From Lycorma delicatula (lineage: Eukaryota > Arthropoda > Insecta > Hemiptera > Fulgoridae): a stretch of DNA of 64,000 bases. Location: contig NC_134460.1 of the NCBI RefSeq assembly GCF_047948215.1, forward strand, positions 12,419,001 to 12,483,000, read 5' to 3'. The number at the start of each line of letters is the position of its first letter. Position 1 is the first letter of the stretch. Below the pieces are notes generated by a model. It made no database searches and was not told the origin of the DNA. It saw nothing but the letters and a program-made list of their open reading frames with translations. Positions 11,560 to 23,369 of the stretch are shown here, piece after piece. A program made the position numbers and the translations under genes.

Positions 11560-12545
11560 AAATTTTATAATATTATAAGTACTGATGCTATAATTTATAT
11601 AGATGGCTCTAAACAAGACAACTCTGTTGGTTGGTGCTTTTATGGTTGACATTAGAACATACATGTTTGGCCTTCCCAGCATCAGCAGTGTTTTTGTTTC
11701 AGAGCTGTGTTCTATTAATAAGACCTTAAATATAATTAGCCAGACATCTCGACAAGTACTTAACTGTTCAGATTCCACAAGTGCTGTGCAGGCGATTAGT
11801 GACATGTACTTCAGACACCCTTTTATCTATGATATACAGTCTGTGTTATCTCTGAAATGACTCTGCATAACACAACAGTGGGCTTGTGCTGGATCCCTAG
11901 CCATATTGGAATTTCAAGCAATGAGCACACTGATGTGCAGCAAAAGAGACTTGTTTGCAACCTCCTTTTAATGTTTTGTATGTTTTTGAAAAGGGTTGTC
12001 TGTGATGATTGGCAGAGTGAATGGAAGGAATGCTACCATCAAACAATAAAATTTGTCCTGTTAAGGACACTGTGTCATCATGGAGCCCTTCATGCAGGAA
12101 TAACCATCAAAGAGGAGTTATTATTTGCTATTTGTGAATAGGGCACACTAGACTTACTCATAGACATCTCATCACTCAGACCAATGCACCTGTTTCTGTT
12201 CGCTGCAACTGCCAGCTGACTGTACACCACATACTTGTGGACTATATCTGTTCTGCGGCATTGCATTGGAAATTTAAGTTGGGAACTAATATCTGTAATA
12301 TTTTAGGGAACAATATGATGATGTTATCCAATTTCGTGTTTTTTCTTAAGACTGTGTATCTATATTCACATATTTGATTATTCCTATAATGTGTTTCACC
12401 AATATTTTATTTGTTAATTTTAATTATTTTATATTTTTGTTACTAAATTTTTAAGTTTGCTTTTGTTTGGCTAAATTATTTACTGTGGTAATATTGTTCC
12501 TGGGTACTGATAGTGCACACTTCATTGTGTGCCCAGGAAAAAAGA
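11560..12545 (+). mobile_element. RNase H LINE 3' part (fossil), inserted in an antisense LINE
   Basis: Sense-strand relic of the same LINE family as 1-1087. IYIDGSKQDNSVGW (about 11597) is the start of RNase H. LNCSDSTSAVQAIS (about 11760) is the central catalytic segment. CWIPSHIGISSNEHTDVQ (about 11887) is the end of the domain. The C-terminal tail with VHHILVDYICSAALHWKFKL lies near 12220. Frameshifts separate these pieces. The 3' end reads gtgtgcccaggaaaaaagat, as in 4820-4838. It splits a minus-strand LINE relic found on both sides. Confidence 0.75.
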
Positions 12546-12589
12546 TGTAAAGTGACTACTGTTTTATTCCTATATGTTTTACCAATTTT

Positions 12590-13100
12590 ATTTTCAGCTA
12601 TTGGTTCATGTACTATTCATCTTTCTAAATATTTGTCTCATTTCAATCGTAATTGGCTTCAGTACCATTTGTTATTGTCCCTTAAAGTTTGATTTTCCTT
12701 CTATTAGAAAATCCTGCGGAAGGCTATTTAGTAATCCCTCAAAGTAATTCTTCCACTGTTTCATACTGTCTGCTTTGTCAGTCATTAATTCACCATTCTT
12801 TATATTCTTTTTAGTTATTCATATCCCAATTTCTGGTCTGTGGGGAAAATTTTATATATCTATAAAACTATAATATTATTTTTGTACTGCTATAAAGCAG
12901 TACCTATCCTGTACTGCTTTAACCAGTTGTAAAAATTTATAAATTTTTACATCTCTCCTTGTATGCCACTATTACTGTCTCTTTATATGCTTCATTTCAT
13001 TGAGAATTGCCCTGTTAAATAATCTGTTGTTTCTTCCTTTTATAAGTTTTAAAATTCTTAAAAATAAGCCATATTTTTCCTGAGATTCAGCTGGTTTCAA
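12590..13100 (-). mobile_element. Antisense LINE relic, part just before the reverse transcriptase
   Basis: Read on the minus strand, around 12690-12810 there is NIKNGELMTDKADSMKQWKN followed by YFEGLLNSLP. This matches the well-known L-x-T-D-K ... W-x-x-Y-F-x-x-L-L-N segment that precedes the reverse transcriptase in RTE/CR1-like LINEs. Together with 10265-11260 it looks like one older element interrupted by a younger one. Confidence 0.55.
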
Positions 13101-13732
13101 AAACACTTACTGTAAAAAAAAAAAAAAACATTTTTGGTATATGGGTATGTAAATTTTCTAAAAATTGTGTTAGTGATTTAATTAAATTCTTTGGAGACAT
13201 AATCCCCTAGAGGTAGAGTGAAATAACTCTTGCTGGTATGGATTTTTACAGATCATTTCTGGGTTTAATCGTGCACCACTTTTGTTAAAGAATTACAATA
13301 TAATTTCATTGTTTCATAAAATTTAAAAATGAACTGAAAAAATGTAATGGATGCAAATTTATATTATATATACAGTTAGGCTTAAGCTGTTAGAATTATG
13401 ATCTGCAGTTTTTTATTCAAATAATAATAGTTTAAATTACAGTAAAATTATTTACTGTATGTGTTAAGTATAAATTATCCAGCCTGGTGAATAAATGAGA
13501 TTATTAGAGCTCGCTTTCAAAATTATATCGTAAACGTAATTATTATTTAATTAGATTCTTCTGAGAATTAATTCAATTAATAATTTGTAATAAGAATTAT
13601 GATGAGTTAAGTCAACAAAAAGCGTACTATCAGGATATATTGCTTGAGGGTGCCTTTCTTTATTGGTATTTTCAATAATTGCTTATGAATAAATTTTTTT
13701 TTTGCTCTAAGACTTCATTTTCGTTATTTCAG
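13101..13732 (+). other. Intron, no feature seen
   Basis: AT-rich with an A tract near 13113. The last 40 bases form the polypyrimidine-rich acceptor region of the next exon. Confidence 0.6.
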
Positions 13733-13843
13733 GAAATACAAAACTTGAGACAGCAAGTTGTACAAATGGAACTTCAACTAAGAACAGTAATGAGTCCCAC
13801 TTATTTACCTCATGATCGTGATAAAGCTGCTGAAGAGCAAAAC
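13733..13843 (+). CDS. Msp300: Nesprin/Msp300-like exon, spectrin helix (37 codons)
   Basis: Internal exon between ttatttcag and AAC|GTAAGTT, phase 0 at both ends. It begins EIQNLRQQVVQMELQLRTVM, a helix with clean heptads, then SPTYLPHDRDKAAEEQN. The donor is close to consensus. Its partners downstream are either the short exon at 22824 or the giant exon at 23370. Both begin in phase 0 with Ala and a helix, so it sits at a splice branch point. Confidence 0.83.
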
Positions 13844-15214
13844 GTAAGTTCTATACCCCATTATAATAATTTTTTTCAAATATCAGTGTGTAACAATCAG
13901 TATAACTTTGTTACTCCTACTACTTTGGTATTGTAATTGATTAGACCTAATTTTAGAAATCCGATCCCATTTTTAGTTCATATTGTTGCAGTGACACTTG
14001 TTGAATCCTCTACATTTATAATTTATTAACATTGCTATCACTTATTAATCATCATTCTATTCGTATTTATTATTGCATTTGTTGGAGATAACACAGTTAA
14101 TTACTCTTTCCTGATGCAGATGATGGTATATCACATAGAATAGTATATGTTGTTCTATTTTGTTTTAATATTATATGGTTTTAAATTGAACTGCTAGCTG
14201 TAATCATGTAGTTAATGCAAAATTTCAGAATATCCATGCACACATGTACATGTTTTATTTTGGCGAAGTCATTTTTAAAATCAGACAATTTAATTGGTAA
14301 GATCTAATATCTTATTGATTAGCTTTCAGCTTTTCTGGTAAATTACATAAATGTTTTCCATGGTACTTTTATAGTGTCATTTTATGGTTTCTTTTTCAAG
14401 CAGTGACATGTTTGGTGGTTGTTTTCATTAAAAGAAAAGTTAATAGGATATGAATATAAAATTAAAATAGATAACTGTTCGCTTAGGTTTGTGATAAAAA
14501 ATTATAACATTCATTATAAAATGGATATGATCTAGTTATTAATTTTTCTATAAACTATGATCGCAAGAAACGGTTTATTCCCATATGAAGCTAATTTTTA
14601 AAAAAAGTCTCTGTGTGTGCATTAAGTATGATTTTTGGAAGTATTGTGGAACAGAAATAATTTTTAAGGACTTTCTATTCTATGCAGATATGGCATCACC
14701 TTTGTGGATATACCATTATTCTCATCACATAACAAACAGTTCTTTTGACACATTGAGTGAACATTTTACTATGTTCTTAATGGAAATATTCTTTTTACAT
14801 CTAAGTTTTTTCTGTTTACTGGTATAATTTTAAACTATTGGATACAGCATGGATTTTCTTCTGTAATTAATTATGTAATTTATGAGTTGTGTTAATTATA
14901 ATCTATTAATTTACTTTTCAAAAATTAATATAAAATTCAAAAAAATTGTTAACTTTTATGTCTATTTATATTTTAATGTTCAGCAAAATTACATTGTGAT
15001 TTTTTTTATAGATCACGTAATTTACATCATTTTTTTATTCATTCATTTTGATAGACCTTTTTCCTAAACATCTCAGAAAAAAGGGATTGTTATTGATTTA
15101 AAAGTTATGAAAAAGTTACCTTATGTTTATAAGTCTCTCAAACATTTTTGCTTGTATACAAATTTTTTTTTAATGAAGTGGTGAAATGTTTTTCGCTAGT
15201 ATTTTTATGCAACT
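13844..15214 (+). other. Intron, no feature seen
   Basis: First part of a 9-kb intron (to 22823). AT-rich, with chance open frames only. Confidence 0.6.
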
Positions 15215-15430
15215 TTGGTCATAGAGAAATAGCTTACAGCTGAACTCTTTGCCATCGTTATGGCTTTATGTTATTTCTTGGATAAATGCCTACCATATTC
15301 TTGTGTATGTGGTTATCTAAAACTTATTATTGATTCTTTTACACTTACTTATCATTATGTTTTGAAAAAAATTATATATTCATCACCTCGATTAAATAAT
15401 TTACAGCAATTTCTCTACTGCAAAAGATTC
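15215..15430 (+). pseudogene. Ty3/gypsy-like RNase H scrap
   Basis: The frame AELFAIVMALCYFLDKCLPY followed by LIIDSFTLTYH and a SPRLNNLQQF segment matches in order the ELLAIVxALxxFRxYLxG ... TDHxxLxxL ... RLxRW pattern of LTR-retrotransposon RNase H. The catalytic D is retained as IID. No LTRs or flanking gag-pol parts were recognised, and stops flank it. The assignment rests on pattern memory only. Confidence 0.4.
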
Positions 15431-16199
15431 ATTTTTTTATAGTCCAGAAAGAATACAAGATATATTTTTGGGAAGATAAACTTCAATTTTACTAATTTAA
15501 AATTGCATGCTTCACTGTAAATATCCTATCCCATCCAAAATTAGAGAAGCTCTGCCAATTGCATGGAGAGTGTTAAAAACATTTTTCATGTACTCATGAG
15601 TTGTCTAGTACTTTTTTACAAGGAGCAAAAGTCTTTATAAACTGTAAAAACAATTCAGTCTTAACATTTTTTTTTACTCATGTTTAATTAAAATGAGTCC
15701 TCTATATTCTCAAATTATACCTCCTCTATCTATATTGAAAACCAAAAATAAAAATTTGTGTGTTTAGTATTGTCCAGCATAACAACACAATTACACTAAA
15801 AAAATGTATTAATGTTGAAATTTGCCATGACTGCATATTTGATAAACATGATGTGTTATTCTCACGTTCTAACAGGAATGTTTTCTAATTTTTCTTTTTC
15901 AATTCATCATGAACACATTAATTTATAATTATTTTATTAAAATGCATCTTAACATAGCATTATAAATTTAATAAATATTGAAATAGTGTTCGATTTTTGC
16001 TGTTTTTTTATTTTTTTGTATTCATTGTGATCACTTGTGGATTACTTCTTCATACAAGTAAATGCATTATGAAAATTGTTTTGTACTGCAATACAGAAAT
16101 ACTTATGACTAAAAACAAAATAACATTAAGAAATTGATATACTTATTACAAATAAAATATTGATGAACAAATTATTTTGAAAATTTTTCATGCATAATG
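15431..16199 (+). other. Intron, no feature seen
   Basis: AT-rich, nothing recognised. Confidence 0.55.
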
Positions 16200-17260
16200 A
16201 AAAGGGTCTGATTACAGCAGACCCTCCTTGATTCTTTAGGGTAGTCATAAATCAAGCCAGTAGTTTCAAAATAGACCAAAGGAACATGCTTCCTCAATGA
16301 ATTTTTTTTGTGAAATTAAATCGCAGTATTATAATCAAACAGTCAGGTTCTCTATTGCTCTATATTGTGCATGAACATGATAATGCAGTCTTCTGTAACA
16401 CTGAAAACAGATATTCTTTAGATATGCTGCTCAGATAGCATCAAGATGATAGCTGAATTCTTCCACAACATGTTGCAGACAGTCTTCTGTTACAGAGGTT
16501 ACTGCAGCTGTGATCCTGGTTTTCAGTTCATCCAACTAAGCAGGTATTGGTGGAAACACTTTGATTCACCAGGATATCCCCCAAAAGAAAAAGGCCACAA
16601 GGATTAATGTCTGGGGATCTTGGGCCCAGGAGTGGCCCAAGATCCCCAGACATTAATCAGGCTTGGGAGTCAGAACACCCTAGCCAGCATCGAGGCAATG
16701 TTTCATTTAGAAACACTTTGAACTCAGTTGTTTTTGCTGAAAAATGAGTCTTCATTTAGTTGTGAAAAAAGCCACTCCTGCAGTATCTGAAGATAAGAAT
16801 TTTTGGAAACGAAACTGCAAAAGAAACATTTACATTTGGTGGCTCTTTGTGTACAATCTCATGCAGATTCTAAAGTCCCCCGTTTGCAAATATTGTGGCA
16901 TGTAACTTACTGCTTAAATGAAATGTTGCTTTATCACTAAAAATTAACCACGGTAGGAACCTATTGCTTCCATTTTAAGATCATTCCCTTTGTCACTTAC
17001 ACAAAGAGCTTGTACTGGTTCTTATTGGTACACCCTGAAATGCAACTGTAGAACTCGCACGAATAATCAAATTAGAATTGCAAGTACTCAGCGACAAGTG
17101 AACTTTTTCGGGCTTCACTGAAAAGTCTCTTGAATTCATATACATTTTCAAGTCCATGGCCACCCTGGACTCTTCCACTTAATAATTAAACACCCTTAAT
17201 TTTCAAATTTTTTCTTAGCTGATTGTGGATCAATCCTGAAATGCACGCTGATCTGTTATT
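16200..17260 (-). pseudogene. IS630/Tc1-mariner-superfamily transposase relic
   Basis: Antisense remains of a DDE transposase of the type common in arthropods (often annotated with DUF4817 or DDE_3). Reading from 17000 to 16450 on the minus strand, one sees LSDKATFHLSSKLHATIF-like sequence about 16950-16890, and PRSPDINPCGLFL with a following LWGYL-like block about 16625-16560. Next comes DELKTRITAAVTSVTEDCLQ about 16530-16480, then EEFSYHLDAI. Many stops and frameshifts are present. A perfect 25-bp palindrome at 16602-16658 interrupts the SPDxNP segment. Confidence 0.65.
16602..16658. repeat. Perfect 25-bp inverted repeat with 7-base loop
   Basis: The arm gattaatgtctggggatctt plus gggcc (16602-16626) is followed by the loop caggagt, then its exact complement (16634-16658). 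It falls in the transposase relic, where the ancestral order would have a single copy of this coding segment. Confidence 0.95.
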
Positions 17261-20200
17261 GTGAATGCTTAATTGTAGAATACAAAGTGCACTTATGTTG
17301 CATAGATGCCATGATATTTACAACTGATGTTAGCATACGTTTGAGCGCTAGTATTGCAATCTGGCAGCTGGTATTTGAAATACTAGGACATATGCACTTT
17401 CAAATGATGAAAATTTCATTTACTAACCATGCTTATTTGTACAGGTTATGGTTTTCAAATCGGGTTATTCTTTTTCATGTACGTTACTTTTTAATTCTTA
17501 AATCTTGCTCTATTTGTGTCAGAAAAAGACTGTACCTGATTATTGAATACAATGAAAATGAAAGTATTAATGCGACAGTTAAAAGGTAGAGTAAGTGGCT
17601 TGTAATAAATATTATGTACGATTATAAATGGGAAGTGATAATTATCCCTTTTCTCTGTACTACTCATGTTTATTACTACGCTAGTACTCATCTATAAGAC
17701 TTTTGCTTTTGTATCTTTGGACATTATCTTTTTTTTTTTTAAATTGAGATCATTTATTATGAATTGGCTATTTCACAAAGGAGTTATAAATTGGAGCCTA
17801 CTGAATTAAAATACAATTTTATAAAGTATATTTTAGAATTTTCCATGTTCTTTTTGTAAGGTAACTTTTATTTTTAAATACGAAGAACAAAAAAATTGTA
17901 ATTTTAAAATATTACTAACCTAGAAGATTAGAGCATGTTAATTTCAGATGCAGTGTATAAATTGTAACAAGCTTGAATCAGTTTATACAGAAAAATTTAT
18001 GTTGTGTTCTGAGTTGTAAGTATTCTGAAATAATTAATTACTCGTGTTAGAAATTTGGAAAAGTAATTTAGTACTCTTTAAACAGATATTTGTGTTTTAT
18101 CCTTGAAGTGCATAACATTTAAATAATAAATAGCATTAAATGTTTTTTTCATTTTATTTGTGTGTATTTATAGATCTTATTGACGTTAATATAATAAAAT
18201 GTTGTTTTGTAGAATTTTTTTATAATTGGAAAATAACAATCTTCTTTTAACTAAACTTGTATGTAGCAAGTATGTTTTTTTTTTAAATTTCTAACATCTT
18301 ATAGCCACCATTTTGTTTGTTTGTAAATGCATTATAATTTTTTTTTATTTAGAGGATTCAACAGTGTGTTTTTTTGGGATATAATTTTCATATTGTAAGA
18401 GGAAACAAAAAAAAAAGTAATGTTTAACTCTTTTATTTATATTTTTATTTATGTATATTATTGAAATATTGAATTATGAATAAATATATTTATATATTTA
18501 AAGGATTTATGATTAACTGATATTTCCTTATGATAAATAAATTATAATCTTTTTTTAAATTGTAAATCATGCCACAACGTTTGGAACATTTTGAAATGTA
18601 TTTTTTCAGTTAGCTCGAATCAAGTTGAAGTATTTCTTTAACAAATATTTGATGCCTGGTGGCTGGTCACTGATTATTACTTATTCGGTTGTTCTGACCG
18701 AGGCGCGCCAGCACTTCAGTTTCCTCTTCATAGTCTTGCTATAATTGTTTTGTTATTATTAGGCCATTCGTACCTTTTAACCACCGGCTTATGTATGAAC
18801 AACTACAATAAATTAAAATACATAGTTTGCACTGCTTCCGTACACTCTAAACAAATATACTTTCTTTTTTCTTTCGTTGAAATTTTAATTTTATTTTATT
18901 TACTTATTTATTTTTTATACTTTTTTATTTATAATTTAAATTCTTTTTCTTACTTTATTGCTGGCTTGTTAATTTATATATTTTTTATTATTTAATTTAT
19001 AGTAATGATTGTTGTAATTTTGTTATTTGCTTGTGGGATTATGATGATAATGATAACTATTATTATTATTATTAAGTTTATCTTAATGCTATTCTATTAT
19101 TTTTTTAGCAGGTTTATGTAAAAAAATAGATCATTGCAATGATTATTAAATTAATTTTATTATAATTTGTGTTATATATGAAATTTTTGTTTAATATGAT
19201 TTAAGAACTTTTAGTTAAGATGCTTTTGGTTTTTGGGTTTTATGTATGACGTTCTGGCAAATTTCTGTTGAATTTTTTTCATTAATATTTTCTTCTTATT
19301 TTAGTATTAAAATTTTTCATCTATTTTGTAAAATAATTTTATAAAATTAGAGTTCTGGTATAAAATTTAACCTCAAAACAATTATATTTTGATAACGTTT
19401 TGTGTAATCTATTATGTTTTTCACTTAAGTTTACAGTAAGTCTTCATAAAAGTTTTTTGTATTAATGTACATTGTTTACATCGCTAAATTTTATTAACTT
19501 TGGTGAGGAAGTTGTTTAAATTACATTTTATTTATTTAATTTTTTGTGAGGTATTGTTTAAGGTTTTAATTTTAATTCAATAAGGTTATCGATTAAAATG
19601 CAATTGAACATGTAAGCAGTAAAAAAATTAATATCTGCTTCAAAAATCTGCTTAGTTTTTAAACATAGTGTATTAGATAATCAGAGTTACCTTTTCAGTT
19701 AAATGTTGTTTAGCTTTAAATTATGGTTGTGTTGAATGAGCTTGAGAGGCAGTATGCTGGTGTTGGAATTAACAAAATTATAAAACTACTAGTAAAAAAT
19801 TGTCAATAAATCTTATTAAAACATATAAATATTTTTAATAGTAAATATAATTTTTACTTTAAATCATACATTAACTATTTAACCATGGTTGAGCATTTTA
19901 ACAGTTGATTCTGTGACTGACAGATGCGACAGAAACATTTATATTTTACAGATTTTAGAATTTAAATTTGATTTTTTTTCTACTGAAGATGCATTAAAAA
20001 AATAAACACACAGAACATCAAATTATAATAACAAAATTTGTAAGGTTTGAAAAGGTAACTAAAAATGACATTATTCAGAAAAAATTATTAAAAATACTTA
20101 TTGCTTTTAATAAAATTTCATGTCATTAATTCCTTGTTAATAAATTTTTGATTATTTTCAAAAAGTTTCATTAACCCGTATGTATTTCAAAAGTTGGCTG

Positions 20201-20584
20201 AATATAACTATAAGTGTTCTCTGTTAATAAATTAATCTATGAAGTAGAAAAAACCATTTGAAATATTAAGCTTCTGAAACAGCAAACCAAACCAAATTTT
20301 TAATAAATACAAGGTTTTAAAAATTTATTATGATTTAAGTCATTCTTGTGATCATCACCAACCTGTATTTCTGATCTCACTCTGTCATCAGTTGATGTTA
20401 TTACTGGCAGTTTTTTTGAGTTAGGTAGAGATACATTTGGGATGGTGTCAAAAAATATGCTGGGTAGAATTGCGTCTACTCATTTAATGCAAGTTCTGAC
20501 AATAAAGCTTGTGTTTGCTGCAGCAATGTATAGAATTATATCACTTTACTGAATTTTATCATATTGCCATCTGACAGCTACCGT
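17261..20584 (+). other. Intron, mostly featureless
   Basis: Very AT-rich. A GC-richer island at about 18655-18735 (with gaccgaggcgcgccagcac) stands out but matches nothing I know. The region 17290-17440 may be the far end of the transposon at 16200-17260. Confidence 0.5.
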
Positions 20585-21330
20585 TGGTCAGTATCATTTT
20601 GTTTGAGTGAAGTCTGTTTCCATGTTTCAGTACATGATTGTGAGAAAATAATTGCTTAAATTAGAGCAATGAATAAACATTAAATTTCTCATCAGATTTG
20701 GTGAGATAAATTGTAGAAATTTTGTAAAAAATCATAGGAATAATTCTGTGAAGAGAATTTCACAAATTGGTAAAAATGGCAGCAGCTTGAGGATGAAGAA
20801 AAAGTGTTACTTGATGATGAGAGGTCAGGTCAGTTATCGATGAGAAAAACTGATGTAACATTCTTTGTCAAATTGCGACTGAAAATTTGTTGACTATCTG
20901 AACACCGCAGAAGAAGGTAAGATAAAGAAACAATTGAAAATCCCAAATTAGAAAGGTGTGTGAAGAAAAAATACTACTGAAGTAATGGAAATGATTAATG
21001 TCTCTACCAATAACCACCCTAGGCACGCATTGAATTAATTAGGTCTAAGTGGAGTTGGTAAAAAAAGATAAGATGAAAAATATTATAAACGTTTGTTGGA
21101 AACTTATGAATCTTTGTACTTTGACAATACTGTGAATAAACAGTTAGATTGCAAATTGCTGTGTTGAAACATTCACCCTATTCATAAAAAGTTGATATCA
21201 AAGGATGTTAGTAGTTGTAAAGACAACTAACAAACCAGTTTCTCAAAGCTATTTTGAAGGTTGGATGGGCATCATTGTAGTTTCCGAAGGAGATAACAGG
21301 GTACAATGATATTCAGCATGAAGGCACACA
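20585..21330 (+). pseudogene. Possible decayed mariner-like element
   Basis: Broken plus-strand frames are reminiscent of a mariner-type transposase. Around 20670-20790 there is a KFLIRFGEINCRNFVKNHRN-like start (helix-turn-helix region). Around 20790-20840 a segment with consecutive acidic codons and RSG resembles the E-x-x-x-D-D-x-R-S-G linker. Around 21245-21300 SYFEGW ... SEGDN resembles the C-terminal end. No ends or target duplication were located. This is a weak call. Confidence 0.35.
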
Positions 21331-21593
21331 TAAATTTTATTGCAGTGCGTTTGCAAATTTTATTGTTACCCATTGTAAATTGCTGTATGGTTTTTGTATA
21401 TTTATACATTTCATAATGTTGGAGAGTGTCAAGAGTTGCGAATCTTTTCTGTGTATGTGTAGAATATCAAAGTTATGGCCATTGTTAGTTTGTAGTTAAT
21501 TATAGTTTGTTTCTGCTAGAGGTTCCCAACATCAACTCTTTATTTATATATAAATTAAATTAAAATTCAACCTTACCAACAATTTACCTTGTG

Positions 21594-21632
21594 TTTTTTG
21601 AGTACTTTTGGTCATTCGATCATCAGAAAAAA
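21594..21632 (-). ncRNA. Hammerhead-ribozyme-like motif, copy B-left
   Basis: On the minus strand: TTTTTT, CTGATGA, a short stem-loop, AAAA, then A-GTAC-T-C, then AAAAAA. The T6 and A6 blocks form stem I, and GTAC is the self-complementary helix III. The GAAA block reads AAAA. Compared with B-right, stem II has lost a few bases. Confidence 0.45.
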
Positions 21633-21833
21633 TTTTCTTTCTATTAAAAAGTATTAAAATTAACATGAGTATGTAGGAAAGTCGCAGTTGTTATAACAAT
21701 ATTGACTTTCCTACATAACAGATATAAATCACTTTTACACTATGACGACTGGTTGTTACGATTTTTAATATTTTATAGCTTTTGTATCTACTTATGTTAA
21801 TTTTAATTTTAATACTTTTAAATTAAAAGAGAA

Positions 21834-21875
21834 CTTTTCCTGATGATGGTCAAATGATCGAAAGTACTCAAAAAA
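21834..21875 (+). ncRNA. Hammerhead-ribozyme-like motif, copy B-right
   Basis: CTGATGA (21840-21846), one extra T, stem II GGTC-AAAT-GATC, intact GAAA (21860-21863), palindromic GTAC (21864-21867), T, and putative cleavage base C at 21869. Stem I is weaker here: TTTT pairs with AAAA, with one mismatch next to the core. This is the only copy that has both CTGATGA and GAAA intact. Confidence 0.5.
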
Positions 21876-21935
21876 CACAGATGAATTGTTGTTGGTAAGG
21901 TTGAATTTTAATTTATTCTATTTATCTATAAATAA

Positions 21936-22823
21936 TCTTATATACTAATGGTGCCATGCTTAAAAAATTAAATCAACCAATGAGGAAAGCTTTTAAGTGG
22001 AAGCCTTTCGGTATAATATAAAATATTCTATACTGCGTATTTTAATATAATTCCTGTGAAGCAGAATTGTATCCTGGCTGGGGAAGTTAGATCTTTGACC
22101 TAACCTAAGGAGATATTTATAAGAATAATTTGTAGAACTTTTGTTTGTCCTAGGGTTCCCATAATCCCCACAGCTCTGTTACACAATGAAAATATTATAT
22201 GGAAAAAGGAATTCTGTAATCGTACATTGTTCCATCTATTATCAGTTATTGGTGGATATAGCTTTTATTCTATAAACTGAGCAACTTAGAGCAGGATTTT
22301 TGGTTCTTTGGTTCTCTTCCCTTTTTATTGAGAATTTTTTATTTAAATAAATTTTATGGTTATTTTATGTTTTTTTTTACATTTTTATTAAATTTAATTT
22401 AATTTTTTAATTAAATTTCCTAAGTTTGGATATCATTTATGATTACCCAAGGGTAGTAACTAAAAGCTTTATCTTAAATTTCTAAACCGGGACTATAGTT
22501 TATCAGTAATCTCCCTCAGTTCATCACAAAACATAGGCTTCTACAATGTCTCCTTATCAAGCAAAAGTTTTCTACTGGTTTTGTTTATTTTTTTTTCAAA
22601 ATTGGTGAAGGATTTAAGCTCAAAAATATTTCATTTATAACTTTTAGTATTGTAAACAATTTATTTGCTATTTTATATTAAAATGTGTTTTTGAGGTTAA
22701 ACTTTATAGTTTATAATGTACTGGTAATATTCAGCAGAAGTTTGTCATTGTTGTATAAACTGGTTTTGCTTATATTGGTGAATGGTGCACTATGATGGTA
22801 TGGTTTGGCGTGGGTCCCCGCAG
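21936..22823 (+). other. Intron, no feature seen
   Basis: AT-rich. The last 25 bases, cgtgggtccccgcag, form the acceptor of the next exon. Confidence 0.6.
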
Positions 22824-22937
22824 GCTTGCCAGCAGAGAGTGAAAGTATTCCAGAGCAAGATCACTGCCCGGATAGAAAGGATTAAACTTTTGGTGCAACG
22901 TGGGACGCCAGACCTTGACCCGTTGTTAGATTCATAA
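22824..22937 (+). CDS. Msp300: Alternative short terminal exon of the nesprin/Msp300-like gene (37 codons plus stop)
   Basis: After the acceptor tccccgcag, phase 0, the peptide begins ACQQRVKVFQSKITARIERI and ends LDPLLDS, then TAA at 22935-22937. GC content is near 50%, far above the flanks, as expected of conserved coding sequence. The part IERIKLLVQ...DLDPLL resembles RERIQFLVR...SIDPFL at the start of the giant exon, so the two look like an ancient duplicated exon pair. No good donor precedes the stop (only weak candidates such as TTG|GTGCAA). I therefore favour a terminal exon giving a short isoform, though use as an unproductive exon is also possible. Confidence 0.65.
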   Translation, partial: ACQQRVKVFQSKITARIERIKLLVQRGTPDLDPLLDS

Positions 22938-23369
22938 CCCTTGTTTTCCTTTATCCGTAATACTGAGCATGTCTACGGAACCCTGACGGGTGGCAGTTTA
23001 AACTGACTATTACACTTCTCTAATTTCTGTCTCTCTTCTGTTTCTCTTTCAAAAGTTCTAGCCACCAGGCATCGTAGCTTCCACAAAGGTCTTGGAATGT
23101 GAACACAAAAAAGCATAAGTGTTTATATAACATCATTTTTATAATGTAATGTACATAAAACAGTATTTAGTATTAATCCATTTTTCTGTTTTATTTAATT
23201 AATTTTTTTTTTTTTTGAGTTCTTAGTCATCTAAATGTTGTGACATGGTTTCACAACTTTGTTTACTTTATTCATTTTTATATGTATGTATATATCTATA
23301 ATCTTATAAGAAGTAATTTGAAACGAAATGAATTGAGACACAATTTCCGTTACCCTCCCCTCCATTTAG
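22938..23369 (+). other. Possible 3' UTR of the short isoform, then intron
   Basis: 22938-23110 is GC-richer than intron average and may be the untranslated tail. No AATAAA or ATTAAA was found here; CATAAA near 23153 is the best variant signal. The stretch ends in the acceptor ccctccatttag at 23369. Confidence 0.4.

Larger units (their letters stand above)
21539..21935. mobile_element. Compact inverted-repeat element with two hammerhead-like motifs
   Basis: Left arm about 21539-21682 and right arm about 21791-21935 are long inverted repeats: aattcaaccttaccaacaat on the left, attgttgttggtaaggttga on the right. The arms stay paired through gagtactttt / aaagtactca and taattttaatac. The centre holds a smaller hairpin, atgtaggaaagtc (about 21671-21683) against gactttcctacat (about 21705-21718). 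There is no coding capacity. Arm-end sequences differ from those at 59472-60205, but the hammerhead-like block occupies the same relative place. Confidence 0.65.

Noticed and set aside
20377..20400. tcatcag ... ttgatg as another hammerhead-like site
   Set aside because: No GAAA-palindrome block and no matching stem I nearby.
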